A stretch of 59,119 nt of DNA from Rhizophlyctis rosea (GCA_027596075.1 JADGJC010000257.1:1-59119); one strand, 5' to 3'. Shown: positions 22,151-34,790, counted from the first letter of the stretch. Translations and numbers: made by a program. Notes: generated from the sequence alone by a model not told the origin.

Positions 22151-24597
22151 TTGAAAGAATGCAGGGGACTGCCAGCGGGGTTGAAGTGCAGCGGCAACTG
22201 ATGACGCAAACACTCACGTGCGAGGTCTGTAAGATGTGTTACGACATTGAACGGAAAGTGATGGCACGGTCTTAGGCTGATGATGATGAGCGCAACCTTC
22301 TCCCAACACAAGCCATACAGGTGTTTTTTGTCTTCCTCAATGGAAGCCGAATGACGTTCGAGGGGCTAATGATTCTCCAACGTTTCGGCAATTTAGTGAT
22401 TTAGGAAGTATAAGAAGGGCAGGTCAGGGTCTCTGGGCTACAGCATGTGTCTTGTGCGGTAAGGGCAATGCCGCCCGCAAGGAATAAAGCTTAAAAAAGC
22501 ATGGGGATAATTTCCACTACCGTTTGGTAAAGAAAGAACTGATGAGAGGATCTGACGTGTATTTGGCCGGCCAACTTTCTGGAGAAGGCGGCGCGTCAGT
22601 GATCGAGGGTAAAAGACCCTGAAATATTGAAGACACTGGTGCCAATAGGAAGAGGGGGCGTCAATCACACCGCCCCATAACAACATTTGGTAAAGGCTCG
22701 CTTGCGCAATTGGGCGGTTTGTATTCAACCGCATATTCAGGTCCATTGAGTTCGGAGTGTTTGACGGTTCTTTGGGTTTGGCTATCAAGCCGTTTGTTGA
22801 ACTTTGATCGATTGGAGCTTGCCTAGACCGCGGGTAAATACTGTAAATGGATGGAGGTCGGACGGTTCAACCGAAACGCCCAGTGATTGGGACAAGGCTT
22901 CCAAACAGCATCATTCCCTAGCGACTGACCAGACCCCTTGGATTCCTCCTGTAACCCCCTTTCCCCCACCAAACCCCCATTTGACTGAATTGATGGACCG
23001 TTGAGCAGATCACTGCTTCGAACATGCCCCTTGCATGACGTATGAATATTGGGATCGAAAGGTTTTTTGTGATATGGTTGGGACTTTCCCGCGTCTTTGC
23101 TATGGAAAGTCCCGTTGAACTGCTTTGTAATGATCTCGCTGTACCAGAGCATCTGCAAGTGTCTATGCACCTCCGCATCCACTATTTTGTGTCCATTGTC
23201 GGCGTGCTTCTCATGCTTATCACAATATATCAGACACTTACGTGACGGACCTGAAAAACAATTGATCCCATATTTCATGACCATTATGATATGTCATTTA
23301 GTAATGCAAAGGTGATAGACCTCCGAACAAGCTCACTATTGGGTCCATTCAATATTTCGATTGAATCGTGGGTTCTGCCGATCTGCCTCAGACCCTGAAG
23401 TACCCACCATCTCCTTGTCACTAGGAATAAGGCGCTTCTCCCACCAACAAACAGACAAAGGATATCATAGATAATGCTGTAAGTCTCGATGCGCATTGAT
23501 GTCCCCTACGTATCCAGGGTAGAGCAACATCACCCATCTTCGTGTGCCCACAACGCGAGGGTCCACAAATTTGAAGGCATGACCGCCCCACAATGTCACA
23601 GTCACGCTTCGGTGGCACACCTGCCTGTGGACGCGTTTTGATTGACAACAAGGTCTGATAGCTCGACATGGACAACCCTCCCAACCTAAATGCCAACATA
23701 AACTGGCTGTGTGTCCATCGTTAGCGTTACCCGGTTCGACTCCGTGTCAGGTCGTCAGTATGTTGGTGTGCGCACATTTTTGTTCTTGTTTCCGGCTTTG
23801 AGAAGGTTGGAAGGGGTTGGTTCTGTGGGTTTTGTATACTTTTGGATGGAGTGTATGGGCGCAAGTCGCAAGTTATGATGAACGATGCCGACCAGTGATG
23901 ATCAGCGTACAGATTTTGCTTATTGATGAATTGGCTTTATATGACTTTGATTCTGCGCAAAGCGTTATTCGTGGTTCGTAAGTCAATCACTGTAATTTCC
24001 GACATCTTCTGCCAGACTAATATATGTGCTACTGTCACATACAAAAGTGCCAAAACAAGCGCCGACAACATTTTGAAGACTGCGTTTGCTTCTTTCGAGA
24101 ACCCGTGCCAATCAACTATTCCATATTTCTCATACGCCCTCTCAAGCTGTAGTGTTTACAAGTTGCCTACACGATTTCACCTCTCAAACCTTGTCACCAT
24201 AAGCACACATAAACTTCTCTTTCCTATTTACCCTACCCATTCTACTCAGCACTACGCCTTTCCCACGCCGTCACCTACCGGAAACCATATAAACGCCAAC
24301 AACAAAGGCAACCCTAATCAAATGCCCTAGTATGCCTCCCAGGACGGCGATCCCACTGTCACACGATGGGTGGGGTCTTTTGAGAAGATGGAGCTGGAAG
24401 ATGGTTGTAATCTGATCAGGGTTGGGCGGCAGGATATGGCGGAAGTGGCTTTCTGCGTTGAACGAAAGGTTCTGTGCAAATCCAAGGAATATTCTATATT
24501 GAATGCGGCTTAGATCGAAGATGTGGGACTGGAGATGAAAGTCCCCGCATTCACCCAAGTTCACACTTACTATCAGCCAACTCAAGGTTCACGATCC
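22151..24597. other. Gene-poor region, no supported feature
   Basis: This is the CaMKK promoter side, followed by 2 kb with only short open frames on both strands. No ORF shows a domain, and no pair joins by good splice signals. Composition is less GC-rich than the surrounding genes. The segment 24585-24271 (minus) may belong to the jacalin-like relic described next. Confidence 0.45.
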
Positions 24598-24810
24598 CTA
24601 CACCCATCCCATTTCTCCCCAACTCCGCACTTCAAAGCCATCGATCCCTCTGCCACTTGAAGAAATAGAAATTCGGATCGGGTCGCCGAACGTGGGGCCT
24701 CCGTGACCGCCAAACAAAAAGGAAGAGTTCCCCACAATGACCATCTTGGCATAAGCTTTCGGGTCAGGACCATGAGTCGTTATGCAAGTTGCAACCGCCC
24801 CATTGCCCAC
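24598..24810 (-). pseudogene. Jacalin-like lectin fragment (probable relic)
   Basis: The minus-strand frame reads GNGAVATCITTHGPDPKAYA, then FLFGGHGGPTFGDPIRISI, then GRGIDGFEVRSWGEM. The pattern GGxGG-x-x-F-x-D followed by IxIxxxGxxIDGxxVxSW is that of the first part of a jacalin-related beta-prism lectin. The frame ends shortly after, in GWV and a stop. An out-of-frame continuation (IVNLELAD, then GTAAGT) suggests either a frameshift or an unrecognised intron. No start codon and no second half of the domain could be assigned. Jacalin-type lectins bind glycans. I call it from motif memory only, so confidence is modest. Confidence 0.35.
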
Positions 24811-26023
24811 TTAAAAAAAAATGGAACTTGAAACGAATCATCAACGCCTTCCATCTTACTGTCCGACAGTGCGCAAGTTTCACACTCCAGATCCGCCGCA
24901 TACGATCACATTTGTGTAAATACTGTCGAAATTTCATGTACATCCCACATAGAAACCATAATGACACGACTCGTGGGACGATCGCGCACAAGCATACGTT
25001 CCTTGCTTCCATTTAGTTCGCTACGCTAGTTTTGATAGACCTCTTGATCTCCACGTTGATGCTCTTTACCAACCTCCATAACTGAGGGTGGAGGGCCGTC
25101 CATTCCCTTCCACTGCTGGTACCTCCCAGGATGCACCCGAAAAGACGGACGACAGGGCAGAGGAGATGACGCTGGGCGCGTTTCTGCGTATGCCGCACTA
25201 TATAGAACTCGGAGAGCTGTGGGTGCTAGCGTGAAGGGTGGTGCGATGGTGGATCCAGTGGCCGTATGGAGCAGACAAAGTTGGAGAAGAATACTAGACC
25301 TACGAAGGGACGGGTCGCAAGGAGAGGAAAACCTGAAGGACTCGAGGTAGAGTTCGGAGGAGGTGGTGCCAATGATTGTGCAATCGTACGGGAATCACGG
25401 GGCCAAGGAAGACTTAAGTGCTCTGTCCGTCCACAAGGGCAGAAAGCGATTCGTTGGGACTTACTGTGCTTGGATCTTATCATCCGAATATGTATATATT
25501 GTTCGTTTTTGCCGCCGATGTGGTGTAATAACCAAGAACGCAGAAAGTCACGTGCCAGGGGCGTGACACTCCATGAAAGACTAGATTCCATGTTTTTGTT
25601 GATACATTGGTGTTTCTACTAAATGGGAGTTGGCGAGATGTCGTCTCTGAAACATTTTCCGCGTGCTCAACGCGGGAAATGGGGACATAGACAGGACAGA
25701 GACAATGTACTTTCAGACTGCAGGCTCGTGCATGGCTTCAGGTCGTTATAAAGCAATGCTTTGCAGATGAGCTGCATCCGGGGACCACTTCCTAGATTTG
25801 GAAAACTCTGGACGAGCAACAGTACCAATCAAAACCTATTGACGTCTGCAACCAGCAGGGTTTGAGTTCAAGAGGTAGTACTCATCCGTACAGCTTCTTT
25901 TGAGGTTTATGGGATTGCCATTACATACTTCCCTAAACATACATGATTATTCATTGGCTACCACCAGACTTCAAGAGTCCTCAACCTCGAATATACTTGT
26001 CGCTGCAAACACAGTCGCTCACA
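24811..26023. other. Gene-poor region flanking two gene relics
   Basis: Overlapping short frames on both strands occur between 25200 and 25650, one of them with FCRRCG (plus, 25363-25566). None carries a complete domain, a convincing start and splice signals. I see nothing I can name here. Confidence 0.4.
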
Positions 26024-26361
26024 ATGTCCAACGCCCATCGCAAGCCCTTCGTCCCGCAACGCAAATCCAATCGTCCCAAGTGTTACGAATGTGGGGAGCC
26101 GTACGGTCGCAACCACATATGTCGCTGGTACGGCACGTTCCAATGCGACAACTGGTCGCACAAGTGGACTTCTGGATGGTGCTGGGCTACACTCAGAAGT
26201 GCAAGACTTGCAACAGAAGCTGGTTGCCAATAAAGAAAGAGAGGTTGAAAAAGATCAAGGATGACGAGAGATGGGATCCGAAGGGTGCTCATGATGTTGC
26301 GAGATGTGCCAGATGTAAGAAGATTGGAGGGAGATGCCACGAGGATTGGGACGACTGGTGA
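26024..26361 (+). pseudogene. 3CxxC-type zinc-binding protein, frame-disrupted
   Basis: From ATG 26024 the frame reads MSNAHRKPFVPQ, then KCYECGEPYGRNHICRWYG and TFQCDNWSHKWTSGWCW. It then runs out of register. The homologous continuation YTQKCKTCNRSWLP, HDVARCARCKKIGGRC lies in the next frame and ends at 26361. Together they match the order of CxxC pairs in the fungal 3CxxC zinc-binding family. Two defects are seen. One cysteine of the second pair is Trp (FQCDNW instead of FQCxxC). A frameshift of one base lies near 26185, with no room for an intron. A sequencing error could explain the frameshift but not easily both. Confidence 0.55.
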
Positions 26362-26756
26362 TGGCGCAGAACTGGGAGGGCCGATGCGAGTTGATGAGTG
26401 TTGTGGTAGAAGTCATGGGGTATGCAGCAATTGTGATTTCGCTCAAAGCCGAAGGTGCAACCAGATAGTTGTAGCAAAATGGCATGTAAATGATCCTGTG
26501 CTCAGCTTTCTGCAAATCGAACATCAATATTCATATTAGCACTGTAGTCTGCTTATGAGCGGGAGGAAAAGGTTGCAGAGTGTTGCTGTCCTATAGGACC
26601 CTGCGGCAAGTTGACGCCAGGGTCCTATGCTGTCACGTGTGTTCATATCTCGAGTATCTCGGATATCGTGTCTTTAGGCCTTCGGGGCTGCAACCCACCT
26701 TGAACCACTCCCTCAACACCACGCCCTTGCGTCTCCATTTCTTTGCTTTTCACGCA
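26362..26756. other. Upstream region of the large plus-strand gene
   Basis: About 400 bp without a supported gene. It must contain the promoter of the large gene that starts at 26757. No TATA box is evident. Confidence 0.4.
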
Positions 26757-29700
26757 ATGGATGGGGAACAAACTTCGCAAACACCGCAAGGGGCTCATCA
26801 ACAGGTGCGCAGAGCGTCGTATCCATACAAGCACGCATCGGCCAATACGTTTTGTTTATCCTGTCCTATTGGTTTTTGCAGCTTCAACCAGATATCCTCT
26901 TCACTTTCAAAGACATCTTGTCGGCGTTATCCGTCCTGACTTCCACCCCTTACACTACCGTCTTTGCGCGCCGATGGTTCCGTATCAATCCTTTAGAAAC
27001 ACTTCTTGTGGCTTGCAACGCAACTCTATCTGCCGATGGTGCAATTTACCGTCTGTCGCCGACATTGAGTGTGGGAATGGGTCCTATGTGGAAGGTAAAC
27101 TCTACCCTCAAAGAAAAGAAGACAAGGGAGCCAGTACATATGCAAGACTTCTCACACAATCAAATAGAGCTTAGTGGAAGAGAAACCAATCGTGTGGAGA
27201 GAGTGTCTTGAAGTTTTATGCTCTGTTGCCAGCGAAGCTCTTGGCGAAAAGGGAACGAGTGGCATGAAAGGAGATGGCATTCGCTGTGTCACTTGCTTGT
27301 CATCTGTCTTCCAGTCAGTGTGGGAGCATACTGGTGCAAGTAGAGACTCGACTGTATCACAGAGTGTAGCGGTATACTATACCATTGCCATATTCTGTGA
27401 TATGCTGCCATCTCTGGAAAATATTGTGGCAGCAGCAATATCCATGGATAGGACATCAGCGAAGGTTCGTCAAGCTGAATGGACCCGACCTGCCACACCA
27501 TTGACGTGTCTGTGCATGGTGCCTGGTGTACTTACCACCACAATACTAAGTTGAAATTTAGATCCAAAGCCTGATAATGAAAGTCAGAGACATCGCAACA
27601 GCACCCCACAGTGGCAGCGACGCGCTTGACCCGTCAAATGACTTAGGGGCTTCTGTGGACCGTGGCGTCCGACTGCTTGTCGAAGAACGGCTCCACATTG
27701 CCTCATGCTGCTTGCCGTCACTTTCAACAGACAGCCATGTTGAGATTGTCGATCTTTTTGTCAAGTTCTTGGCTACTGAAATAGCCGTTGAAGCCGATTG
27801 GCCTCCAGCTTGCTGGGACTTTGTTTTCTCGATCATGGTTACACCTTCAGAGAATGCAGAACATCCGATTGCGGTAGCTGAACCAGTCAACTCTTCGAAA
27901 CCAGAAGACGATGCCAATGACGATGCAACACTGGGTTCTTCAGCTGTAGCAGCATCCACTGACCTTCCCATTGATGCCCGATTCCATTCAAGTTCCGCGG
28001 ACAGCAGCACTCCTTTAGCCGGCAGAAAATTGATTCTTCCACACCACAGTTTGATCCACAATGTGAATCAATGTCTTCAGCAGCACCATCAACAATTCAA
28101 TTACCCGGGCACCAAAAAGTTGCTGTTCCAAGCACTACTCAGTATCTCCGCGTCCACTTCTCTCCAAAACACCACCACATTCGTCGAAACACACCTCCCG
28201 CTACTGTTGGACATGGCCTCGACACCATCTCTGCTTTTCGCGATGTTACAATGTCTGATAACGCAACTGAACGCCGGTCTCCCCTTTCACAACCTCTTAC
28301 TGATTACGACGCCAAACGCAAAAGAATGCTTACATGGATGGGATGTCATGATGGAAGTGGTGTACAATATCCATACGATCTTGCTTCGCGATCGCGGTGG
28401 TCTGATCAGGAGTGGCTGCGGTGTTGGAGGAAGTGAAGCATTGTGGATGATTGTCCACGTTGTGGAAAAGTTCGTGAAGAGTTGCATTGGAGAAACACCG
28501 GATGGTGCCGAACATGCGGAGGATTCCCTGGGGCACCAATCCTTACACGATACCAACCACCTCCTGAATGCCACTCTATCCATCTCGTTCTGCATCCTCC
28601 AACAAACTCCTGGCATTTTCGTCTACCTCCTCACGACCGTTATCCCGACAATACTGCAAAATCTCCATCGACATTACCCACGACAATCTGTCTGTATCCC
28701 CGCGCGATTATTTGCAGCTGCCCAAACACCGATCCAAGCTGGTGTAGTGACGCCGTTTAAGCTCCTTGCGGCAGATCTTCCGGCACTCGTTGCGGGGATA
28801 GCAGAAGTCGGCGGTCCTACTCTGGATGGGATGGATGCCGCGGACATTGCTGCATGGGTGTTCCAAAGTATTGGCAGTATGGAGGAAACCGATGCTGGGT
28901 TGTTCCTTGGCGAGGGGTGTAGCATTATTTTGAGCATTCTGAGACAACGCAAGGGTGACTTGATGACGGACTCGGAACGCTTGGATGATGGATCTACGAA
29001 GTCGGCGTCCATGTCATTCGCAAATCGTTTCAAAAACATTTTCACCGCGTTCAGAGATCACTTTATCCCGAAAGGAATGACATGTCAGTTATTTACCTTG
29101 AAGAGTGATGTGACGTTCCTATTCGAATGCGCGAGCGCCGACGGCGAAACTGGACAAGGTGTTGCTGCTTTTTGCAGACATTTGATCCTTTTCGGCAAGA
29201 AGGGGGACTTCAAGAACGTGGGTTCGGTATATTTTCACTTGATCGCTGAAGTACTAGAGCATGATGTTGGGACCAAATAGCCCTCTTCCTTTAATCAGGT
29301 TCACCAAATGTGCCGACCACCGTTTCGGACATCCGCGTTTACTCCCCTCCGGCAAAACATCTACAGTCTGAAGACGGCATCATCAGCATCATCCGAAGCC
29401 CAATGTAGACAATTTCTTGACAACATCCCTTTCATCAACTCCGCTATTGATCGTCACCTCGCATGCGTAGACAAGCAATGCCTGAACCTCTTTGCGATAG
29501 CTTTCAGCAAGGTCGTTGGCCATCTAGTTGCTGCTTGTACTGAAGGCGATCCTGCAGCTGCAGCGCGGAACGTTGCGAAAGCATGTGATATCTTGGACCG
29601 CATACCACTTGTGCATTTTCTTTGCAGGTTGGATCAGAAAGAAGACCATATTGCTCCAAGCGGAGATGGAAGAGGTGGGGTAGATGTGGACTCAGCCATT

Positions 29701-31559
29701 GACCTGAGAATTCCTACCGAAGCACGCCAATGCCAAACCACGATGACTGCCCTTCAAGCGGTAGCCACGCGGATGTTCAACCTCAACCTCCCACGATGCG
29801 AGTCATTGGCTGTACAGGTCCGATCTGCCTGCACAACATTCTTGCAATCAGATGCCAGCACCATTACATCACCCCAAACAAGCATCGAACATAGACTGCA
29901 AGCCATGCAAGAACACATCTCCACCCTACCATTCAACCACTCCATCAAAACCTTCCTCATCGCCCAATCATACTCCCCAACCTTCTTTACCACCCGCATT
30001 ACTGTGCAAACCCATGCAGTCCGTTCCTCACTTGCTGCTTTGGAGTCCAGCTATACTCGGTCATTAGCAATGTTGTTCCGTCAGTACGGTGGATTAGCAA
30101 TCCGGGTCGGCGTTGGTAAGGTGATCGTGACTGGGAATGGCATACCTATTCGTGAGGTCTTTGATGGACTGGGAGAGGGAGGGGCTGGAGTAGATGCTGC
30201 GATGCTGAAGAGCAGAAGAGCGGCTGTAGTGAGGGCTGTTGATGAGGCGCTTAAATCTGGGAGGGTAGGGAAGGACGTTCATGCCGCTATTGTAGACGAG
30301 AAGGTGAGCACTCTTTGTTGAGACATGAACTAATCGCATCCAGCAATTGTGACCTTATGTTATCAACAAAATCCCCTTACCAGTACCAACTCCTCCACGA
30401 CGAATCCCGCCTCGACGACATCCATGAGCAACAGCTACGAGAAACTACTCTCCATCCTCCCAACACATCAAACCCGAGGCCCATCACTGCAAAAGTGAAA
30501 TTCAACCTGCTAGATTGTGCGCGCAGCTGTGACAACAACATTGCCGGTTGCTACGCTCCCAACGGCGTCCATTGTGAGAAGCCGCTAGAGATTGGTTTGC
30601 GGGATGATATGTGTATTTTGGCGTTGCATGATGAAACTGGTAAGGGATTTTGTGGGAGGTGACCCCATGGGAAAGGAGGTGGTTTCTGCATCAGCATTTA
30701 TCATTCTCCTTTGGCAGATACAGAAATCGAGACGATTGAAACAGGACTAACTACATCAGGCCTCTACATCTACAAATCATACTCAAACTCCCACTCCTAT
30801 GACACTTCCCAATGCTGGTTGGACCTCTTTCACCAGCTGCTGTCCACCTCCACAAACTGCTCACCTCTAGTACCCGCCATCATCATACCCGAAGGTCATC
30901 CCACACCCTCAACATTCGCCCGCATCGCCAGCAAAGTTTCACCCGAACTCTGTGGATTCACCCTAGACTTCCGCCACGACGCTTTCGATGGCTTCCGCAG
31001 CCACTTTGATTCGGCAATCAAAATGGTAAAGGCGGGGCGAGACGTTGTGTTGACACCCGAATTGGTTGGGAAACTCCGAAATGATAGAAGAGATGAGGTC
31101 TCTGATGTTCAGAATCTGTCACCTTTCGGTTTGTCGGGACGTCAGTACACCCTTGCCGCTGAGATCTTCCGTGACTTTCTTGTCACTTTACAGGGCGACA
31201 AGGCACGATGGAAAGCGCTTGGAGGGGTTATTTCGCGCTTTATTGAGGTGGTGATTGATAGTGGGAGTAGAGAAGGATCTGCGGTGAAGGAGTTGGCGGA
31301 TGCTATTGATTGGGCACGATGGAAGAAGAGTAGCAAGACCTCTGTCAGCAAGGAGGAGTTGGTCAACACCATTGTGGCTGCTGTTGTGGAGCATGTTTTG
31401 AGTTGGTGCTGGGACGTGGACGTAGAGGTGCTCTTTGTGCAGAAACGACATCAGTTTTGGCAGCTGTGGTCGTTTCTTAAGAACGTTGATGTACAGATGG
31501 TGGAAGGGTCGGAAGATGTGAAGGAAATGAAGGTGAATATAGTGCCGTTCGTGACTTAA
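26757..31559 (+). CDS. Large unrecognised protein, about 1438 residues, predicted mostly helical
   Basis: Seven exons: 26757-26804, 26882-27094, 27168-27464, 27562-29217, 29299-30303, 30384-30639 and 30718-31559. All introns are GT-AG, about 73-97 nt, and five of the six are phase 0. The frame stays open over the whole length. The protein has no membrane segment and no catalytic motif I can see. It is rich in Leu/Ala/Val with periodic hydrophobics (FVYLLTTVIPTILQNL, TLSISFCILQQTPG), as in HEAT-like helical scaffolds. The join 29217/29299 is inferred: without it, there would be one gene ending at 29280 and another starting at ATG 29308. The acceptor TTTAATCAG and the conserved phase favour one gene. 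Length resembles large DNA-repair or transport scaffolds, but I found no diagnostic motif and assign no function. Confidence 0.6.
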
Positions 31560-31636
31560 CCCATCAATCTTAACTCATTGACCATTAATCATGGTATCAC
31601 CTCTAATAGCTGCATCGCATGAAAAGGATTGTGGCT

Positions 31637-32700
31637 ATGGCGCAGTACTCGGTCCGTATTGATAGCCTTGATCCGCGACTGCAAGTTGAATTCATGCGAT
31701 GGATATTCAAGAATGAAGGTATAACAGAGGTGTCTTGACAAGATACTCCACCCATGTCTCGTACTGACTGACACATAATGTTTTTCCCACTTTCTGGCCG
31801 GTGCATGCAGATAAGGTTTGGCGCTTCCGTGGAGGCCGACATGGGGAGACATTGGAAGAGTTTTTGGCGTTCTTGGATCTGAGGGACACTCGCAAGTCGA
31901 CCAGTACTCCTGAGGTCGGGCGAGTTTTACAAGTCAAATATCCAGGAGTCTGCATTGTTCTCCTGCCAAAAGGACAACCCGTAGGATGCCGCCTTCATAA
32001 GATTCGACATTTGTTGCAGGTAAGCTTGCAGTCCATTATAAAGCCTTTCTGCGATAAGGAGCATCACGGGGCCCCTCGCTTTACACCCTCATATTTCATC
32101 TGTTAGGCCGACGATATACTCGGATATGTCATCGGCGAATTTGTAGAAGATCCGACTGCCCATCATCGACCCCCAGCAACAACACCCACCATCACACAAG
32201 ACGCAACCGCAGTCCGTTCCCAACTGCTACATTCTCCTCATCCCCTGACCATTACCCGCCACGTAAATCCCAAAACTCCATCTTCACCCCTATCTACTTC
32301 ATCACCATCGACACCACATCCAACTGCCCACCACCAACCACCCCAACCAACCTACGAAATCGTAACCGCCTGGATCCATCCCCGCCACCGCCACAACAAC
32401 CTCGCACTCCAGCTTTATACGCGTACCATACGAGACGTCTTCCTCCTTCGCGGGTTTTCTCCATGGGGTATTACGTTTGACGTGCTGACGGGGACACTGG
32501 AACGTGTTGCACAGGTCAATAGAATCTGTCGGATGGGATTGCGTTGGGCTTTGGAAAAAAGGGAGGAGTCGTATGAGGTGGAAGTTGCGGGAGCCGAAGA
32601 GGTGGAGGTGTTTGAGAAGGTTTTTTTGAGGGGATGGAGGGTTGGGGTTCTTGCTGGGGCGTGGAATATGGTGGAGTGGGTGCTGGCGTTGGTGCGTTGA
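31637..32700 (+). CDS. GNAT-like acetyltransferase domain protein (probable)
   Basis: Exons 31637-31718, 31811-32019 and 32107-32700 give 294 residues. It starts MAQYSVRIDSLDPRLQVEF. A central Ser/Thr/Pro/His-rich linker separates this from a C-terminal segment reading TAWIHPRHRHNNLALQLYTR, then DVFLLRGFSPWGITFDVL. That order (strand, HPxxRxxxLAxxLY helix, xxGF, strand) fits motif A and B of GNAT enzymes. The usual R/QxxGxG/A loop is altered (RHRHNNLA), so activity is uncertain. The gene starts 77 bp behind the stop of the large upstream gene on the same strand and converges on the first OAS-like gene. Alternative: an unrelated alpha/beta protein. Confidence 0.55.
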
Positions 32701-33087
32701 TGCGAAGTGAATGTCTTGCACTGGATTGGTCGAGAAAGTTGGTTGGCTGAAAGCCCATGGCAGTAGCAGTTTAAATGCATGTAGTGTTGATCCTGTTGAA
32801 GACTGAATCGCCTGAAAAGACAACCGATTCACCAAGAAGTTGTGTGCTGAGCTCTCTTCCACATCCACATCGAACCATGGACCCTTCTGAGATAACAAGT
32901 CAAAGTCAACCCCACATATCACTAAATACAGCTTGTCTATTCACTATGATATGACTTTAATTCAGGGCACATGAAAAGAGAATATGCTACATACTGACTT
33001 CCGTGAGATGAAACGGACTGAAGACAAAGGACAAGTACAAACGATCATGGCGAATCCACCTATGATGAAAAATGCATGCATAGTAGG

Positions 33088-34790
33088 TCAGCACCTCCCA
33101 TTCAGACTGCAAATCATGACGTGCAGGCACGCCTTCACTCCGCAGGCCCCAACTTGGACAAAAGCAACAACCAACATCCTTACCCCATGTCTATGCTTCC
33201 GATGACCTCGCAGCGTCTTCGCTGACTTGCAGATCTGAGAACATTCAGGGCACACAAGCGTGGGATCCTCTGGTGAAGACGGAGGAGAAGGGGGCGTCCA
33301 ATCTGATGTGGTGGGGGGATCAACAAGCAATCCATGTATGTGCTTGAGATGACCTCGAATTGTCTTGGCGGATTTGCGCTCCGCGTAGCAGATGGGGCAG
33401 ATGTGCTTGTCGGGCACAGTTTGGGAAACTGGTGGTGTATGGATGGGATTGGAAGATGAAGCTGCTGATGTTGGAGGACTGAGGAGTGGGATGATTTGAC
33501 TGTGTGGCAGTTCCGGTTGAGGAATGGGTGTTGTGAGGGTTCTTGAAGCTTGCAGATCGGAAAGAAGAAAGCTGGACGAGGACTCCGAGGTCGAAGCGTG
33601 CAGCGACAAAGATGATAATGAAGGGAGTTCGTGCGGAGAGTTTGATGCAAAAGCTTCCTCTTCTTCGACCGTTTGATCACTTGTTTGCCCCGTGCGACGT
33701 AAACAATCCAATAAGAGTTGCATCTGATGAGACCATAAGTCATAGAATTTCGACTAGGAGTTTTCGCAGAAATCAAAGCATACCTTGAAGGAATCTGCCA
33801 CCAATTCAACCAGATCCAAAACTTCACCTCTCTTCTCCAACTGCTCGTCCCAATGTTTCCCTCTTCCCCGCAAGATGGTACGGAAATCTTGTTCGTCCCT
33901 CATCATATACCTCTCTAGCCTGTACAGAAAGTTTTGACCCTTTTGTTTCCATTGCTCCAACTGACCCGCATCAATGAATGGGGTCGAAACGTCTCGTGAA
34001 AAGTTCCTCATCTTGAGAGCGATATCCGTAACCTTCCCACCACGATTTAACAGTGTCACCGATTTCACTATAAGAAGGAGCATACCAAGCTCCGCATTCT
34101 GTTGACAGATATGGTGGAGGTATGCTGGCCCTTCAAGGTATGTGCAACCAACAATAGCCTCGAGGTGGAGGCCATCGATATTAGCCAAGCCAGAGTCAGT
34201 CACGAGGCGGAACAGCTTGAGAAAGCGCACTGCTGCTTGAACAGATGGTGGGAGGTCGAATTTGGTATTATCGACACCCCCGACACCGAAGGTTGCGTTG
34301 CTGAAGCAGACGTCGATTGTAATGGAGGTTTGGTGTGGCGGAATGGTAACCTTCTTGAAGCAGATGGAGCTGTCAAGATGAAGCAGCAAAGAGTGTAGTA
34401 GCATGTTAAACACGACGGCCCTTAAGTGGTGCTTTGATGAAAGTTCATCGAATTTCTCACTCACTTGTGACTAGATTTTGCCTCACAACCAAAAAACTCA
34501 GCACATAGCTCTTCTCGCAGTTTTGCCCTCAAGGATCTTGTCACTTTGACAGAGGTTCCTACCACAAAGTCCCCATCCGCGTCTTTCAAGTCTGTTCCTT
34601 TGCCCATCGACCCCTCCAACTTGATGACAGCCGAAGGATCGCCAAAGCATTTCTTGACCGCCTTTAGTATGATACGACTGGCATCAGCGAAATGTCCACG
34701 GGCATGCGGTTGAGTGACGTAGCTCCTGACGCAGTGATGGAGGACAGAAGATAACACAAGAAGCGTCTGCGTAATGTTGTCGCTCGTCAT
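33088..34790 (-). CDS. OAS/cGAS-like nucleotidyltransferase with C2H2 zinc fingers, copy 1
   Basis: Exons 34790-34465, 34369-33784 and 33723 onward. The nucleotidyltransferase core has LEGSMGKGTDLKDADGDFVV: G60-S61, then the metal-binding D72 and D74. The third carboxylate is D128 in SITIDVCF. This is the GS-x3-GT-x5-D-x-D arrangement of 2'-5' oligoadenylate synthetases and CD-NTases. A helical C-domain follows, ending near 304. Exon 3 adds a Ser/Pro-rich linker and two C2H2 fingers: HICPICYAERKSAKTIRGHL (about 413-434) and LVCPECSQICKSAKTLRGHR (about 462-483). OAS-type enzymes make 2'-5' oligoadenylates or cyclic dinucleotides on sensing nucleic acid. The 3' end is uncertain: read-through stops at 33088 (515 residues), while a GTAAGG-TTTGCAG intron (33183-33107) would extend the gene to 32987 (523 residues). 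Paralogue of the gene at 42745-44347. Confidence 0.8.

Noticed and set aside
23720..23752. CCGGTTCGACTCCGTG looks like a tRNA T-arm
   Set aside because: The stem pairs only four of five positions and no matching acceptor stem (GACCTGA-like), D-arm or anticodon arm is found upstream.
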